DNA of 34,655 bases from a virus. Positions 28,401-34,655 of this stretch are shown one piece after another. Made by a program: the position numbers and the translations under genes. Each line of letters opens with the position of its first letter. Positions within the stretch are counted from its first letter, which is position 1. The stretch spans positions 1-34,655 of the IMG/VR virus record IMGVR_UViG_3300046499_000403; one strand, given 5' to 3'. The notes beneath the pieces were generated by a model. It ran no database searches, was not told the origin of the DNA, and saw only the letters and a program-made list of their open reading frames with translations.

Positions 28401-29374
28401 GGTCCGGTCACCTCCACGACGTCTCCGGCGGAGTCGATCACCTGCATTTGACTGTACCCAGTGCCGCTACTCCCATTCAACCCATTGGGGTGGTTATCCA
28501 GGTAGCTGTCCACCTCACTCCTGGCGAGGTCGTAGGCGGCCTGCCAGTCCAGCTGGGGCCGCTGCTGCTGGATCAGAACCAAGGCCGCGTCGATGGCCTC
28601 GGCGCGCTTCGCCTTCGCCTGGTCATCGTCCCGGTCCATCTGCTTGAACGTCTTCGGCGCGGCCGGCGGCGCGCTCACCGGGCGGCACTGCACCTCGACC
28701 ACGAACGAATCCAGCAGCGACGGGGAGCCGATCTTGCCGCGATCGTGCATCCGGCCCAGCGCCAACTTGATCCGGATCGGGTCGGAGCCCTCGTCCAGCA
28801 GCTTCTTGATCCCCTTGGCGTACATGCCCCTGATCCGGCTGGGCAGCTCCACGGGCCCCTGCTCCGGCAGGCGTAGCCAGTCGATGAGCCCCTTCAGAAT
28901 CTTGCCGGCATTGTCGGCTGCCGCATCCTGCGGCAGAAAGTCTTGGTGTTGGTTCTTGGTAGAGGGTTCTTGGTTGGGTGTCATCTCAGGTACCCCCCCA
29001 GGGGTATCGGGTGACACCCCCCCGGTGCCATCCGGGGTACCCGGGGGGGGTACCTGAGATGGCGGGGCCGTGACCTGCCCAAACACAACCCGGTACACCC
29101 GGGGAAGCTCGCCGCCGTTGGCGGCCCGCCGCACGCCACCGACCTCCAGGGCACCCAGCTGGGTCAGGTCCTTGATCGCGCGGCGCACCGTGCTTTCGCC
29201 GAGCCCGGTCTCCTCGGCGAGGGTGGGCACGGACGGCCGGCACTCGTCGTACCGGGCCGAGCCGGGGTTCCACGTGCCGAAGCTGGCCAGGGTGATGTAG
29301 ACAAGGATGGCCGCGCCGCCGGGCTTCCGGACGCGCAGCCACTCGGGGACCATGACGAATCCGCCGTCACTCAC
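28397..29374 (-). CDS. Winged-helix replication initiator-like protein
   Basis: GTG 29374 with GAAGGA 7 bases upstream gives 325 residues; the frame opens a further 13 codons upstream without a better site. Residues ~20-100 form a winged helix (AILVYITLASFG, PSVPTLAEETGLGESTVRRAIKDLTQLGALEVGG, RVYRVVF). Residues ~105-150 are a Pro/Gly/Thr linker, and the C-terminal half is helical (KILKGLIDWLRLPEQ, DPIRIKLALGRM). This two-domain plan fits phage replication initiators such as lambda O. The linker DNA holds an 18-bp palindrome and short repeats that could be the origin. Confidence 0.75.
   Translation of the reverse strand: MSDGGFVMVPEWLRVRKPGGAAILVYITLASFGTWNPGSARYDECRPSVPTLAEETGLGESTVRRAIKDLTQLGALEVGGVRRAANGGELPRVYRVVFGQVTAPPSQVPPPGTPDGTGGVSPDTPGGVPEMTPNQEPSTKNQHQDFLPQDAAADNAGKILKGLIDWLRLPEQGPVELPSRIRGMYAKGIKKLLDEGSDPIRIKLALGRMHDRGKIGSPSLLDSFVVEVQCRPVSAPPAAPKTFKQMDRDDDQAKAKRAEAIDAALVLIQQQRPQLDWQAAYDLARSEVDSYLDNHPNGLNGSSGTGYSQMQVIDSAGDVVEVTGP
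28941..29061. other. Candidate intragenic replication origin
   Basis: An 18-bp perfect inverted repeat (28982-28999 and 29044-29061; outer bases CATCTCAGGTACC) encloses GC-rich repeats with further GGTACC-like units. Beside it, TCTTGGT occurs at 28941, 28954 and 28968 as iteron-like repeats in one of the less GC-rich stretches of the window. All lie in the linker-coding part of the replication gene, as in lambda gene O. Confidence 0.5.
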
Positions 29375-29499
29375 AGATGGTTCCTTCGATGTCGCGGACA
29401 TCACCCTGGCCACTTCACCCGGTAAGGGTGACGACGGTCAACCCGTCGACATCGGTATAGTGAGCGCAGAGCGACGCCCTGAGGGGGGCAGTTTCGTTC

Positions 29500-29530
29500 A
29501 AAGGCTCGGGGCCGCGAACCCCGGGCCTTT
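29500..29530. terminator. Hairpin after the HTH regulator gene
   Basis: Arms AAAGGCTCGGGG (29500-29511) and CCCCGGGCCTTT (29519-29530) pair with one G-U type exception around a 7-base loop. It lies just past the stop of 29541-30047 (minus). The flanks AAA/TTT suit a terminator. The rest of 29375-29540 holds no gene and no convincing promoter. Confidence 0.65.
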
Positions 29531-29540
29531 GGTCTTTCTA

Positions 29541-30047
29541 TCAGGCCGTGCGCTTGGTGTCGCTGGCTTGGTTGGCCAGCCGGGTGCGCCAGCCGCGCCA
29601 GCCCTGGATGGAGCGCTCGCGCCGGTCGTTGCCGCCCCGGGCGGCGACCACGGCGGCCAGGCTGGCGTCCAGCTGGGCCAGCTTGGCGTAGCTGTACCGC
29701 TCGGTGACCCGTGTCGACTCCCGGGCCACGACCCCGCGCGGCCAGCGGCCGGACGGGTTGAGGAATCGCTCGATGATCGTGCTGATCGCACGCCACTGCG
29801 GCTTGTCCGGGTAGCGGGTGTCGTCGGCCTCGGGAAACGGCACCTTCTCGGTGCCCTCTCGGGTGCGCTGCTCCCACTGGCCCGGGGTGCCCTCGGCGAC
29901 GCCGGCCAGCTTGGCGATCATCGGCTTATCGATCAGCGGGTCAGAGTCTTCCGCCGTGTCGATGCCGAACAGCTCGCTGATCAGGGCGAGCGCGGCGGCC
30001 CACTCCTCGCCGGTCAGCGGCTGATAGTTCCTGCTGTCGGGGGTCAT
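29541..30047 (-). CDS. HTH DNA-binding protein, candidate regulator
   Basis: ATG 30047 with AAGGA 7 bases upstream gives 168 residues. Residues ~40-62 form a likely helix-turn-helix (DKPMIAKLAGVAEGTPGQWEQRT), followed by KVPFPEADDTRYPDKPQWRA, a pattern typical of DNA-binding proteins that recognise sites through a wing (excisionase/MerR-like). A basic helical C terminus follows. The gene is monocistronic and diverges from the HNH gene, with a TGACATGTCA palindrome between them. It is a candidate repressor for its own region or for the CTTGAC operators. Confidence 0.72.
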   Translation of the reverse strand: MTPDSRNYQPLTGEEWAAALALISELFGIDTAEDSDPLIDKPMIAKLAGVAEGTPGQWEQRTREGTEKVPFPEADDTRYPDKPQWRAISTIIERFLNPSGRWPRGVVARESTRVTERYSYAKLAQLDASLAAVVAARGGNDRRERSIQGWRGWRTRLANQASDTKRTA

Positions 30048-30076
30048 GCGGGGGTCCTTCCTCCCATCCGTTACGC

Positions 30077-30103
30077 TTGACATGTCATGCCTGCCTATAC
30101 AAT
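30077..30103 (+). promoter_or_regulatory. Rightward promoter for the HNH-ParB unit
   Basis: TTGACA (30077-30082) and TACAAT (30098-30103) are near consensus, although the 15-bp spacer is short. The 10-bp palindrome TGACATGTCA (30078-30087) overlaps the -35 and may be an operator for the divergent HTH protein. Confidence 0.6.
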
Positions 30104-30166
30104 CATGAGGACGGGTTGCCGATCAAGGCCACCCGAGGGTGAGACCGGAAGGAGGACGACCGGTAA

Positions 30167-30649
30167 GTGGACTGGGAGCGAGCCAAGCGACTCGTCATGC
30201 TGCGGGCCCAAGGACCCACCGGCATGTGCGAGGGATGCGGCAAGTGGGGAAGACCACTCGACCCGCATCACCGTCAGGCTCGCGGTGCTGGAGGTGTGCA
30301 CGGCGCGGCGGCGGAGATCGCCAACGACGTGCGCAACATCCTAGCCCTATGTCGGCCCTGCCACGACGAGACGGAGCACGCCGAAACGTGGGAACTGACC
30401 CTCGGCCTCGGCTGGCGCGTCCCGAAGTTCGTGACGGACCCGACCGGCATCCCGGCCCTACTGCACACGGTCAACGGATACGGATGGCACTTTCTGACGA
30501 CGGACGTGGGGTACCGATGGATGGACCCGGAGACACCCCCGACGCTGACCGGGGCGGCGTGGTGGGTCGGACCCCCGGACCCGCTGGCGGTGCCCGGCTT
30601 ACCCCGGAGCGGCTCGGCGAGCCGCCTGCGACTTACCTTCAGCACGTAG
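30167..30649 (+). CDS. HNH endonuclease
   Basis: GTG 30167 with AAGGAGG 11 bases upstream gives 160 residues. The HNH site is clear: Cys21-x2-Cys24, the LDPHHR pair His34-His35, Asn53/Asn57 in IANDVRNILALC, and Cys62-x2-Cys65-His66. The two CxxC pairs make a zinc-stabilised fold. The C-terminal ~90 residues (LGLGWRVPKF, GWHFLTTDVGYRWM) are an extra region. HNH proteins are often needed for phage DNA packaging with terminase, or are homing enzymes; neither terminase nor an intron is in view. The end overlaps the ParB-like gene. Confidence 0.85.
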   Translation: MDWERAKRLVMLRAQGPTGMCEGCGKWGRPLDPHHRQARGAGGVHGAAAEIANDVRNILALCRPCHDETEHAETWELTLGLGWRVPKFVTDPTGIPALLHTVNGYGWHFLTTDVGYRWMDPETPPTLTGAAWWVGPPDPLAVPGLPRSGSASRLRLTFST

Positions 30650-31446
30650 AGCTGCGCGCGGCCAGCCTCGGCGACATCCTCGCCGCGCCACACCGCGCCC
30701 AGCTGGACCCGGCCCGGGTCGCCGACCTGCAGCGTCACCTGGCGGCGCACGACGGCGGCATTGCCGTGGTCTACAAGCCTCGCGCCGGCTACGTGCTGCT
30801 CGGCGGTGAGCACCGGCTGGCCGCAATGCGCGGCCGGGGCCAGCGCGAGGCTGAGGTGTACGTGCTGCGCACCTGGCCGGACTTCGTGGCCTGGATGATG
30901 CTCGACATGGAGCGCGACCAGCGCTACGACTCGGGCACCCCCTGGTCGCTGGTCGACGCCGCCTACCTGGCGATCAAGGCGGTCGACCTGCTCAAGCCCG
31001 CCCGCGAGGAACAGCCCTACCACGACCTGGCCGAGTTCTGTCAGGTCCACGAGGGTGCCATGGCCAACGTGCGCTGGCTCATCGGCGTGGCCAACGACCC
31101 GGACGAAAACCCCGACGTCCGGACCTACGCCCACGGTGAGTTGCTCGGCATCCACCGGGGCGAGGCCGGGGCGCACGGCGTCCGGGACCGGGTCAAGAAG
31201 CTCCGGGCCCGCCTCGCCGCCGCCGCCACCCCGGTCATGCCGGCGGCCAAGCAGCGCGACGTGATCGGGGACATCGTGGCCCGGCTGGCCGGGATCACCA
31301 ACGGCCTCGACGTGATCGGCGAGCTGAACCCCCAGCTCACCAAGGAAGAGCTGACCGAGTGGCGTGAGGCCCTCGGCAGCGCCAACACCAAGCTCATCCG
31401 ACTCCGGACCAAGCTCAACGACCACCTGAAGGGACCCCAGCAGTGA
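30517..31446 (+). CDS. ParB-like protein 1
   Basis: The start is uncertain: ATG 30517 (309 residues) or GTG 30559/30562, all overlapping the HNH gene. The ParB-type N domain is recognisable (YLQHVELRAASLGDILAAPHRAQLDPARVADLQRHLAAHDGGIAVVYKPRAGYVLLGGEHRLAAMRGRGQREAEVYVL), with GGEHRLAA as the signature. A helical C-terminal half follows. No ParA gene is present, so a nuclease- or adaptor-type role is as likely as partitioning. A second ParB-like gene follows with 4-bp overlap. Confidence 0.78.
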   Translation: MDGPGDTPDADRGGVVGRTPGPAGGARLTPERLGEPPATYLQHVELRAASLGDILAAPHRAQLDPARVADLQRHLAAHDGGIAVVYKPRAGYVLLGGEHRLAAMRGRGQREAEVYVLRTWPDFVAWMMLDMERDQRYDSGTPWSLVDAAYLAIKAVDLLKPAREEQPYHDLAEFCQVHEGAMANVRWLIGVANDPDENPDVRTYAHGELLGIHRGEAGAHGVRDRVKKLRARLAAAATPVMPAAKQRDVIGDIVARLAGITNGLDVIGELNPQLTKEELTEWREALGSANTKLIRLRTKLNDHLKGPQQ

Positions 31447-32231
31447 CCGTGTCACGACCCAAGATCGGCAGCGTCCGCCCGGCCGACGTCACCACCGACG
31501 AGCGCGCCCAGCGCACCCTGGACCCCAAGCGGGTTAAGGAGATCGCCGACAACTTCTCGCACGAGTCCCTTGGCATCCCCGCCGTCTCCTCGCGCGAGGA
31601 CGGCACCATGGTCTGGATCGACGGCCAGACGCGCGGCGCCGCCCTGTGCGCCAAGGGCCTGGGCACCAAGCCGATCCCGTGCCAGGTCTACAGCGGCCTG
31701 ACCCTCGCCGAGGAGGCCGCCCTCTTCCGCCGGCTGAACAACACCAAGGCCATCACCTCGGCCGACCTGTTCCGCATCGCCGTCACCGAGGGCGACCCGA
31801 TCGCGGTGGCCTCGGAGAAGGCGCTGCGCCTCGCCGGCTGGAGCATGGCCCAGGGACGGCCGAACACCATGCGGGCCCTGAACACCGTCTACACCTGCTG
31901 GGAGCGCGACGAGCAGGCCACCCGGCGGGCGCTGGTCACCCTGGCCCAGGCGTGGGGGCCGACCACGATCAGCGGCAACCTGGTCTTCGTCCGGGGCATG
32001 TGGATGTTCGCCTACCGCTACGGCGCGCCCGAGATGGAGATCGACTTCGACAAGCTGGCCGCGAAGCTGGCCCGCCAGCGCGGCGGCGCCAAGATCTTCC
32101 TGGCCGAGGTCCGGGCCAACGCCGACACCCGGCGCATCTCCAAGCCCGACGGCTTCGCCGACGTGGTCACCAACGTGTGGAACAAGGGCCAGCGCTCCCG
32201 AGTGCTGCCCACCTGGGCCACCCGCGCCTAA
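31443..32231 (+). CDS. ParB-like protein 2 (DUF6551-like)
   Basis: GTG 31443 overlaps the upstream TGA, with AAGGGA 8 bases before it, giving 262 residues. The N-terminal domain has the ParB/sulfiredoxin-like plan: RTLDPKRVKEIADNFSHESLGIPAVSSREDGTMVWIDGQTRGAAL, with DGQTRG replacing the GE.R motif. The rest is helical (LTLAEEAALFRRLNNTKAITSADLFRIAV). It is found in phages and mobile elements of actinobacteria. Tandem arrangement with the first ParB-like protein suggests a common complex. A terminator follows. Confidence 0.78.
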   Translation: MTVSRPKIGSVRPADVTTDERAQRTLDPKRVKEIADNFSHESLGIPAVSSREDGTMVWIDGQTRGAALCAKGLGTKPIPCQVYSGLTLAEEAALFRRLNNTKAITSADLFRIAVTEGDPIAVASEKALRLAGWSMAQGRPNTMRALNTVYTCWERDEQATRRALVTLAQAWGPTTISGNLVFVRGMWMFAYRYGAPEMEIDFDKLAAKLARQRGGAKIFLAEVRANADTRRISKPDGFADVVTNVWNKGQRSRVLPTWATRA

Positions 32232-32241
32232 GCTGCACCCC

Positions 32242-32283
32242 CGACAGGCCCAAGCCCCACTCCCCCGAGGCTTGGGCCTGTCG
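32242..32283 (+). terminator. Strong terminator after the ParB-like genes
   Basis: Perfect 15-bp arms (CGACAGGCCCAAGCC, 32242-32256; GGCTTGGGCCTGTCG, 32269-32283) are followed by ATCTTTCCCC. This ends the HNH-ParB unit 10 bp after its stop codon. Confidence 0.85.
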
Positions 32284-32327
32284 ATCTTTCCCCCCGACCA
32301 GCTACCGTCCTGCCCAAGGAGGCAGTC

Positions 32328-32786
32328 ATGAACCTCATCCTCACGAGCTACGCCGCCGCGCTCGGCGCCGCCGCCTACGCCTTCGTCTACGGCCTCGGCG
32401 GGCGGCAGGCCCGCGTCGTGCTCACCCTCGGCGCCTACCCGCCACCCGGGCGGCACTCCCGCGCCGGCATCGCCCTGCCGATGGCCTTCACCACGCCGGA
32501 CCGGTCGCACAAGCGGCGGCACCGCACCTTCCCGGTGCCCGAGCGCCGCCCCGCCCCGCCCACGCCGCCCATGCGCCCCGTCGCGCCGCCGGCCCGGGGC
32601 GTGGCCCGCGTGCCCGAGGTGCTGACCCCTGATGGCGTCGTCGAGTACCAGCACGCCTTCCCGTACAGCGTCGATGCGCCGGCCCAGCTGGACAGTCCCG
32701 ACGCCCGCCTGCTGGCCGCGCTGCGCGCCGCCGCCAGGGGCATCCAGGTGGACGGGCTCGGTACCGGCGAGTGGCGGGTGGCGTGA
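32328..32786 (+). CDS. Membrane-anchored proline-rich protein
   Basis: ATG 32328 after AAGGAGG gives 152 residues. One N-terminal span (~5-25, LTSYAAALGAAAYAFVYGLGG) precedes a basic, proline-rich region (~60-92, HKRRHRTFPVPERRPAPPTPPMRPVAPPARG), then a small helical end (DARLLAALRAAARGIQVDGLG). An N-in or secreted anchor orientation cannot be decided. No family recognised. No promoter is evident in the 44 bp after the terminator. Confidence 0.65.
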   Translation: MNLILTSYAAALGAAAYAFVYGLGGRQARVVLTLGAYPPPGRHSRAGIALPMAFTTPDRSHKRRHRTFPVPERRPAPPTPPMRPVAPPARGVARVPEVLTPDGVVEYQHAFPYSVDAPAQLDSPDARLLAALRAAARGIQVDGLGTGEWRVA

Positions 32787-32890
32787 AGTACGCCTGCTCG
32801 GCCCTGTTCCCGCTCGCCTTCCTGGCCGCCTGGATGTGGACCGTGTTCGGGCCGAACCCCGAGGTCAAGCTCCCGGACCCGGACGAGTAG
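32783..32890 (+). CDS. Small membrane protein, 35 aa
   Basis: GTG 32783 overlaps the upstream TGA (GTGA). The 35 residues MKYACSALFPLAFLAAWMWTVFG... have one membrane span (~5-23) and an acidic, proline-containing tail (PEVKLPDPDE). It is too short for ordinary ORF finding but is coupled to the upstream membrane protein. Function unknown. Confidence 0.6.
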   Translation: MKYACSALFPLAFLAAWMWTVFGPNPEVKLPDPDE

Positions 32891-32898
32891 CCGTCCAG

Positions 32899-32939
32899 CT
32901 GGACAGCCTCTCCCGTGGTGTGTATGCTGTGGTGGTACA
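32899..32939 (+). promoter_or_regulatory. Rightward promoter P6 with 19-bp box
   Basis: The box TGTATGCTGTGGTGGTACA (32921-32939) is identical to that of P4 but on the plus strand. The -10 is TATGCT (32923-32928), and 18 bp upstream lies CTGGAC (32899-32904), half of the palindrome GTCCAGCTGGAC (32893-32904). The CTTGAC operator is absent. Confidence 0.7.
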
Positions 32940-32977
32940 GCCCACCAGGGCGCATCCCACGGGAGAGGGAGTCCACC

Positions 32978-34135
32978 ATGGACCAGGCCACCATTGACCA
33001 GCTCGCCGCCAACGACCCCACGTTTGCCGGCTGGGGCACCACCACCGACATCGCCGAGAACAAGATGCGCCACGAGATCGACAAGAGCGTTGGCACGGCG
33101 GGTGGCTTCTCGGCCCGCTACTACGGCGCCTGGCACGAGCTGGGCACCGTCATCAACAGCGACACCGCCACCGCCGAGGACCTGCTCAAGGCCGCCGGGG
33201 CCGACTACGAGATCTTCAGGACCCCGGTGAAGGCCGTCGTCGAGATGCCGATCGCCCCCGGCTCGCCGATCACGGTGAAGAAGGAGATCGACGACCCGCG
33301 CGGCCTCATGAACATCTGCCGCTGGCACCCCACCACCGGCGAGCCGGAGATCCTCGGCCAGGCGTCCAAGGACTACCCGCTGTGGAACAACCGGGACATC
33401 TTCACCGGCTACGCCGACACGATCATCGACGCCGCCAAGCCCACCGCCTCCACCTGCGCCGTGCTGTACCAGGGCCGCCGCACCGTGATGAGCTTCGAGC
33501 TGCCCGACGACATCAAGGTCGGCGGCATCACCGACGAGGGCGTGCGCATCTGGGTGGTCGTGCTCACCAGCTACGACAAGTCCACCCCGACCGTCACGTA
33601 CCTGACCACCATCCGCCCCGTCTGCGCCAACACGGTGCGCGCCGGCCGCGCCCAGGGCTTCGCCACCTACGTGGTCAAGAAGACCAAGCGCGCCGACCTC
33701 AAGGTCGCCATGGCCCGCGAGGCCCTCGCCCTGGTGCCCAAGTTCACCGAGGCCGCCGCCGCCGAGTGGGACGAGCTGCTGAAGGTCAACGTCACCGACG
33801 CCAAGTTCGCCGAGATCATCGCCGGCCTGTGGGGCCCCGGCGACGACCCGACCCCCAGCGCCAAGGCGTCGTGGGACGTCAAGCACGACAAGCTCATGGG
33901 GCTGTTCACGCAGGCCGACACGCAGGCGAACGTGCGCAACACCGGCTACGGCGCGGTGCAGGCCGTGACCGAGTTCGCCGACTGGGAGTCCCGCATCGTG
34001 TTCCCGGCCAACATGACCGAGACCAGCGCCCGGCTGGTCCGCTCGATCAACGACAGCATGGCCACCGGCAAGACGAAGGCGCCGACCCGGCAGCCGAAGA
34101 TCGACATCACCGCGCGGGTGCTGGAGCTGCTGTAA
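32978..34135 (+). CDS. DUF932 (phage/plasmid-like) protein
   Basis: ATG 32978 after GGGAG gives 385 residues. The DUF932 plan is followed: WHELGTVINSDTATAEDLLKAAGADYEI (~50-77), ILGQASKDYPLWNNRDIFTGYADTIID (~127-153), VLYQGRRTVMSFELPDDI, TTIRPVCANTVRAGRAQ (~208-224), and a late DVKHDKLMGLFTQADTQANVRNTGYGAVQAVTEFADW. The family is widespread in phages and plasmids and lacks a firm function. It has its own promoter (P6) and is probably an early, abundant protein. A 24-bp palindrome follows. Confidence 0.85.
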   Translation: MDQATIDQLAANDPTFAGWGTTTDIAENKMRHEIDKSVGTAGGFSARYYGAWHELGTVINSDTATAEDLLKAAGADYEIFRTPVKAVVEMPIAPGSPITVKKEIDDPRGLMNICRWHPTTGEPEILGQASKDYPLWNNRDIFTGYADTIIDAAKPTASTCAVLYQGRRTVMSFELPDDIKVGGITDEGVRIWVVVLTSYDKSTPTVTYLTTIRPVCANTVRAGRAQGFATYVVKKTKRADLKVAMAREALALVPKFTEAAAAEWDELLKVNVTDAKFAEIIAGLWGPGDDPTPSAKASWDVKHDKLMGLFTQADTQANVRNTGYGAVQAVTEFADWESRIVFPANMTETSARLVRSINDSMATGKTKAPTRQPKIDITARVLELL

Positions 34136-34143
34136 GCCCCCCG

Positions 34144-34167
34144 GGCCCCCGGCGGCCGCCGGGGGCC
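34144..34167 (+). other. Perfect 24-bp GC palindrome between DUF932 and the last gene
   Basis: GGCCCCCGGCGG is followed at once by its reverse complement, all G and C, 8 bp after the DUF932 stop. It may work as an attenuating hairpin that lowers expression of the downstream gene, or as a protein-binding site. Confidence 0.5.
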
Positions 34168-34195
34168 TCCCCCCTCGATCGAACAGGAGACGATC

Positions 34196-34600
34196 ATGGG
34201 CCTCATTCAGCACGGCAACACCGTCCCCGTCAGCGTCCGCCTCGCCTTCCCGATCAACATGGACAGCCGCGCCCCCCGCCACGCCTACATCGAGGTGACC
34301 GACCAGACCTCGCGCATGGTGCTGCTGGAGATCCCGCTCAACGCCGAGCAGATGATGGCGCTGCTCGGCGCCTCCACGGTCGAGACCACCGCCGGCATCA
34401 CCCGCCGGCTGGACCGGGTCGGCAAGGCCATGGAGCACGGCGCCCGCTCGTGGCCAGACGGCTACGCGGTCAAAGAGCCCGAGGCCCGGGAGCGCGCCGA
34501 AGCGTGGCGCGCTGAAAACGGCTGGGACGTCGTGGAGCTGTCGCAGTCCCACGGCGTGTGGCGCGCCATCGGCCGCCGGTGGGTCGCCCCCGCCCAGTAG
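34196..34600 (+). CDS. Hypothetical protein, last gene of the P6 unit
   Basis: ATG 34196 is preceded by ACAGGAGACGATC, nearly the same start region as the gene at 844. The 134 residues run VSVRLAFPINMDS, HAYIEVTDQTSRMVLLEIPL, a helix LNAEQMMALLGASTV, a basic helical middle and a DVVELSQSHGVWRAIGRRWV end. Strand-helix alternation suggests a globular alpha/beta protein. No family recognised. A strong terminator follows. Confidence 0.7.
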   Translation: MGLIQHGNTVPVSVRLAFPINMDSRAPRHAYIEVTDQTSRMVLLEIPLNAEQMMALLGASTVETTAGITRRLDRVGKAMEHGARSWPDGYAVKEPEARERAEAWRAENGWDVVELSQSHGVWRAIGRRWVAPAQ

Positions 34601-34614
34601 CCCCCGAGCACGCG

Positions 34615-34651
34615 AAAGGGCCCGCCCCCCGGAAGAAGGGGCGGGCCCTTT
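34615..34651 (+). terminator. Strong terminator at the right edge
   Basis: Perfect 14-bp arms (AAAGGGCCCGCCCC, 34615-34628; GGGGCGGGCCCTTT, 34638-34651) with a 9-base loop begin 14 bp after the last stop codon. The AAA/TTT flanks make it usable in both directions. Confidence 0.85.
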
Positions 34652-34655
34652 GAGA

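Noticed and set aside
31443-32231. Plasmid partition system (ParAB) in a plasmid-like prophage.
   Set aside because: No ParA-type ATPase and no centromere-like iteron array were found near the two ParB-like genes.
1-34655. tRNA or rRNA genes, integrase and attachment sites.
   Set aside because: No cloverleaf with CCA-end consensus, no rRNA stretch, no tyrosine or serine recombinase ORF and no direct-repeat att pair could be recognised on reading.

Overview
The window is a 34.7 kb piece of a tailed (siphovirus-type) phage genome with very high GC. Its gene families, GTG/TTG starts and promoter style point to an actinobacterial host such as Streptomyces, Micromonospora or relatives; the host cannot be fixed from sequence alone. 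No tRNA, rRNA, insertion sequence, CRISPR array, integrase, terminase, portal or DNA polymerase was found, so the genome must continue beyond both edges.

Layout. (1) Positions 1-3914 are leftward: eleven small genes in four short transcription units, each starting at the same composite element (a 19-bp box holding the -10, a -35 embedded in a palindrome). They include a NADAR-family protein and a helix-turn-helix protein; most are unknown. (2) Positions 4183-20826 are a rightward virion block: major capsid protein, decoration and other head proteins, a tube-like protein, head-tail connectors, tail completion protein, two tail assembly chaperones, tape measure, and six baseplate/tail-tip/fibre genes, several with inserted or fused carbohydrate-binding-like modules. 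(3) Positions 20830-22946 are the lysis region: three leftward membrane or coiled-coil genes, then a rightward endolysin and holin. (4) Positions 23027-29374 are leftward and hold two or more units: small unknown proteins, an ERF-type single-strand annealing protein and a replication-initiator-like winged-helix protein. (5) A helix-turn-helix regulator (29541-30047) diverges from a rightward block with an HNH nuclease, two ParB-like proteins, small membrane proteins, a DUF932 protein and a last small gene, closed by a strong terminator at the right edge.

How it works together. The virion block is a classic head-to-tail assembly line, with hairpins after the capsid gene and after 8876 that may tune stoichiometry. 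The early/accessory genes appear to be a regulon: five copies of CTTGAC-N6-GTCAAG overlap the -35 of leftward promoters. Where another gene lies upstream, the palindrome is extended by arms that differ between copies but stay self-complementary, as expected if the operator also serves as the upstream unit's terminator. Two further promoters carry the 19-bp box without this operator.

Most noteworthy: the operator-promoter-terminator regulon; a candidate lambda-type replication origin inside the linker of the replication gene; the phage NADAR protein (possible anti-DarT function); a DUF4082-repeat-connector fusion; a strongly over-represented CCAGCTGG palindrome; and a small membrane-protein gene encoded opposite the 3' end of another gene. 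All functional statements are family recognition by eye; no database search was possible.
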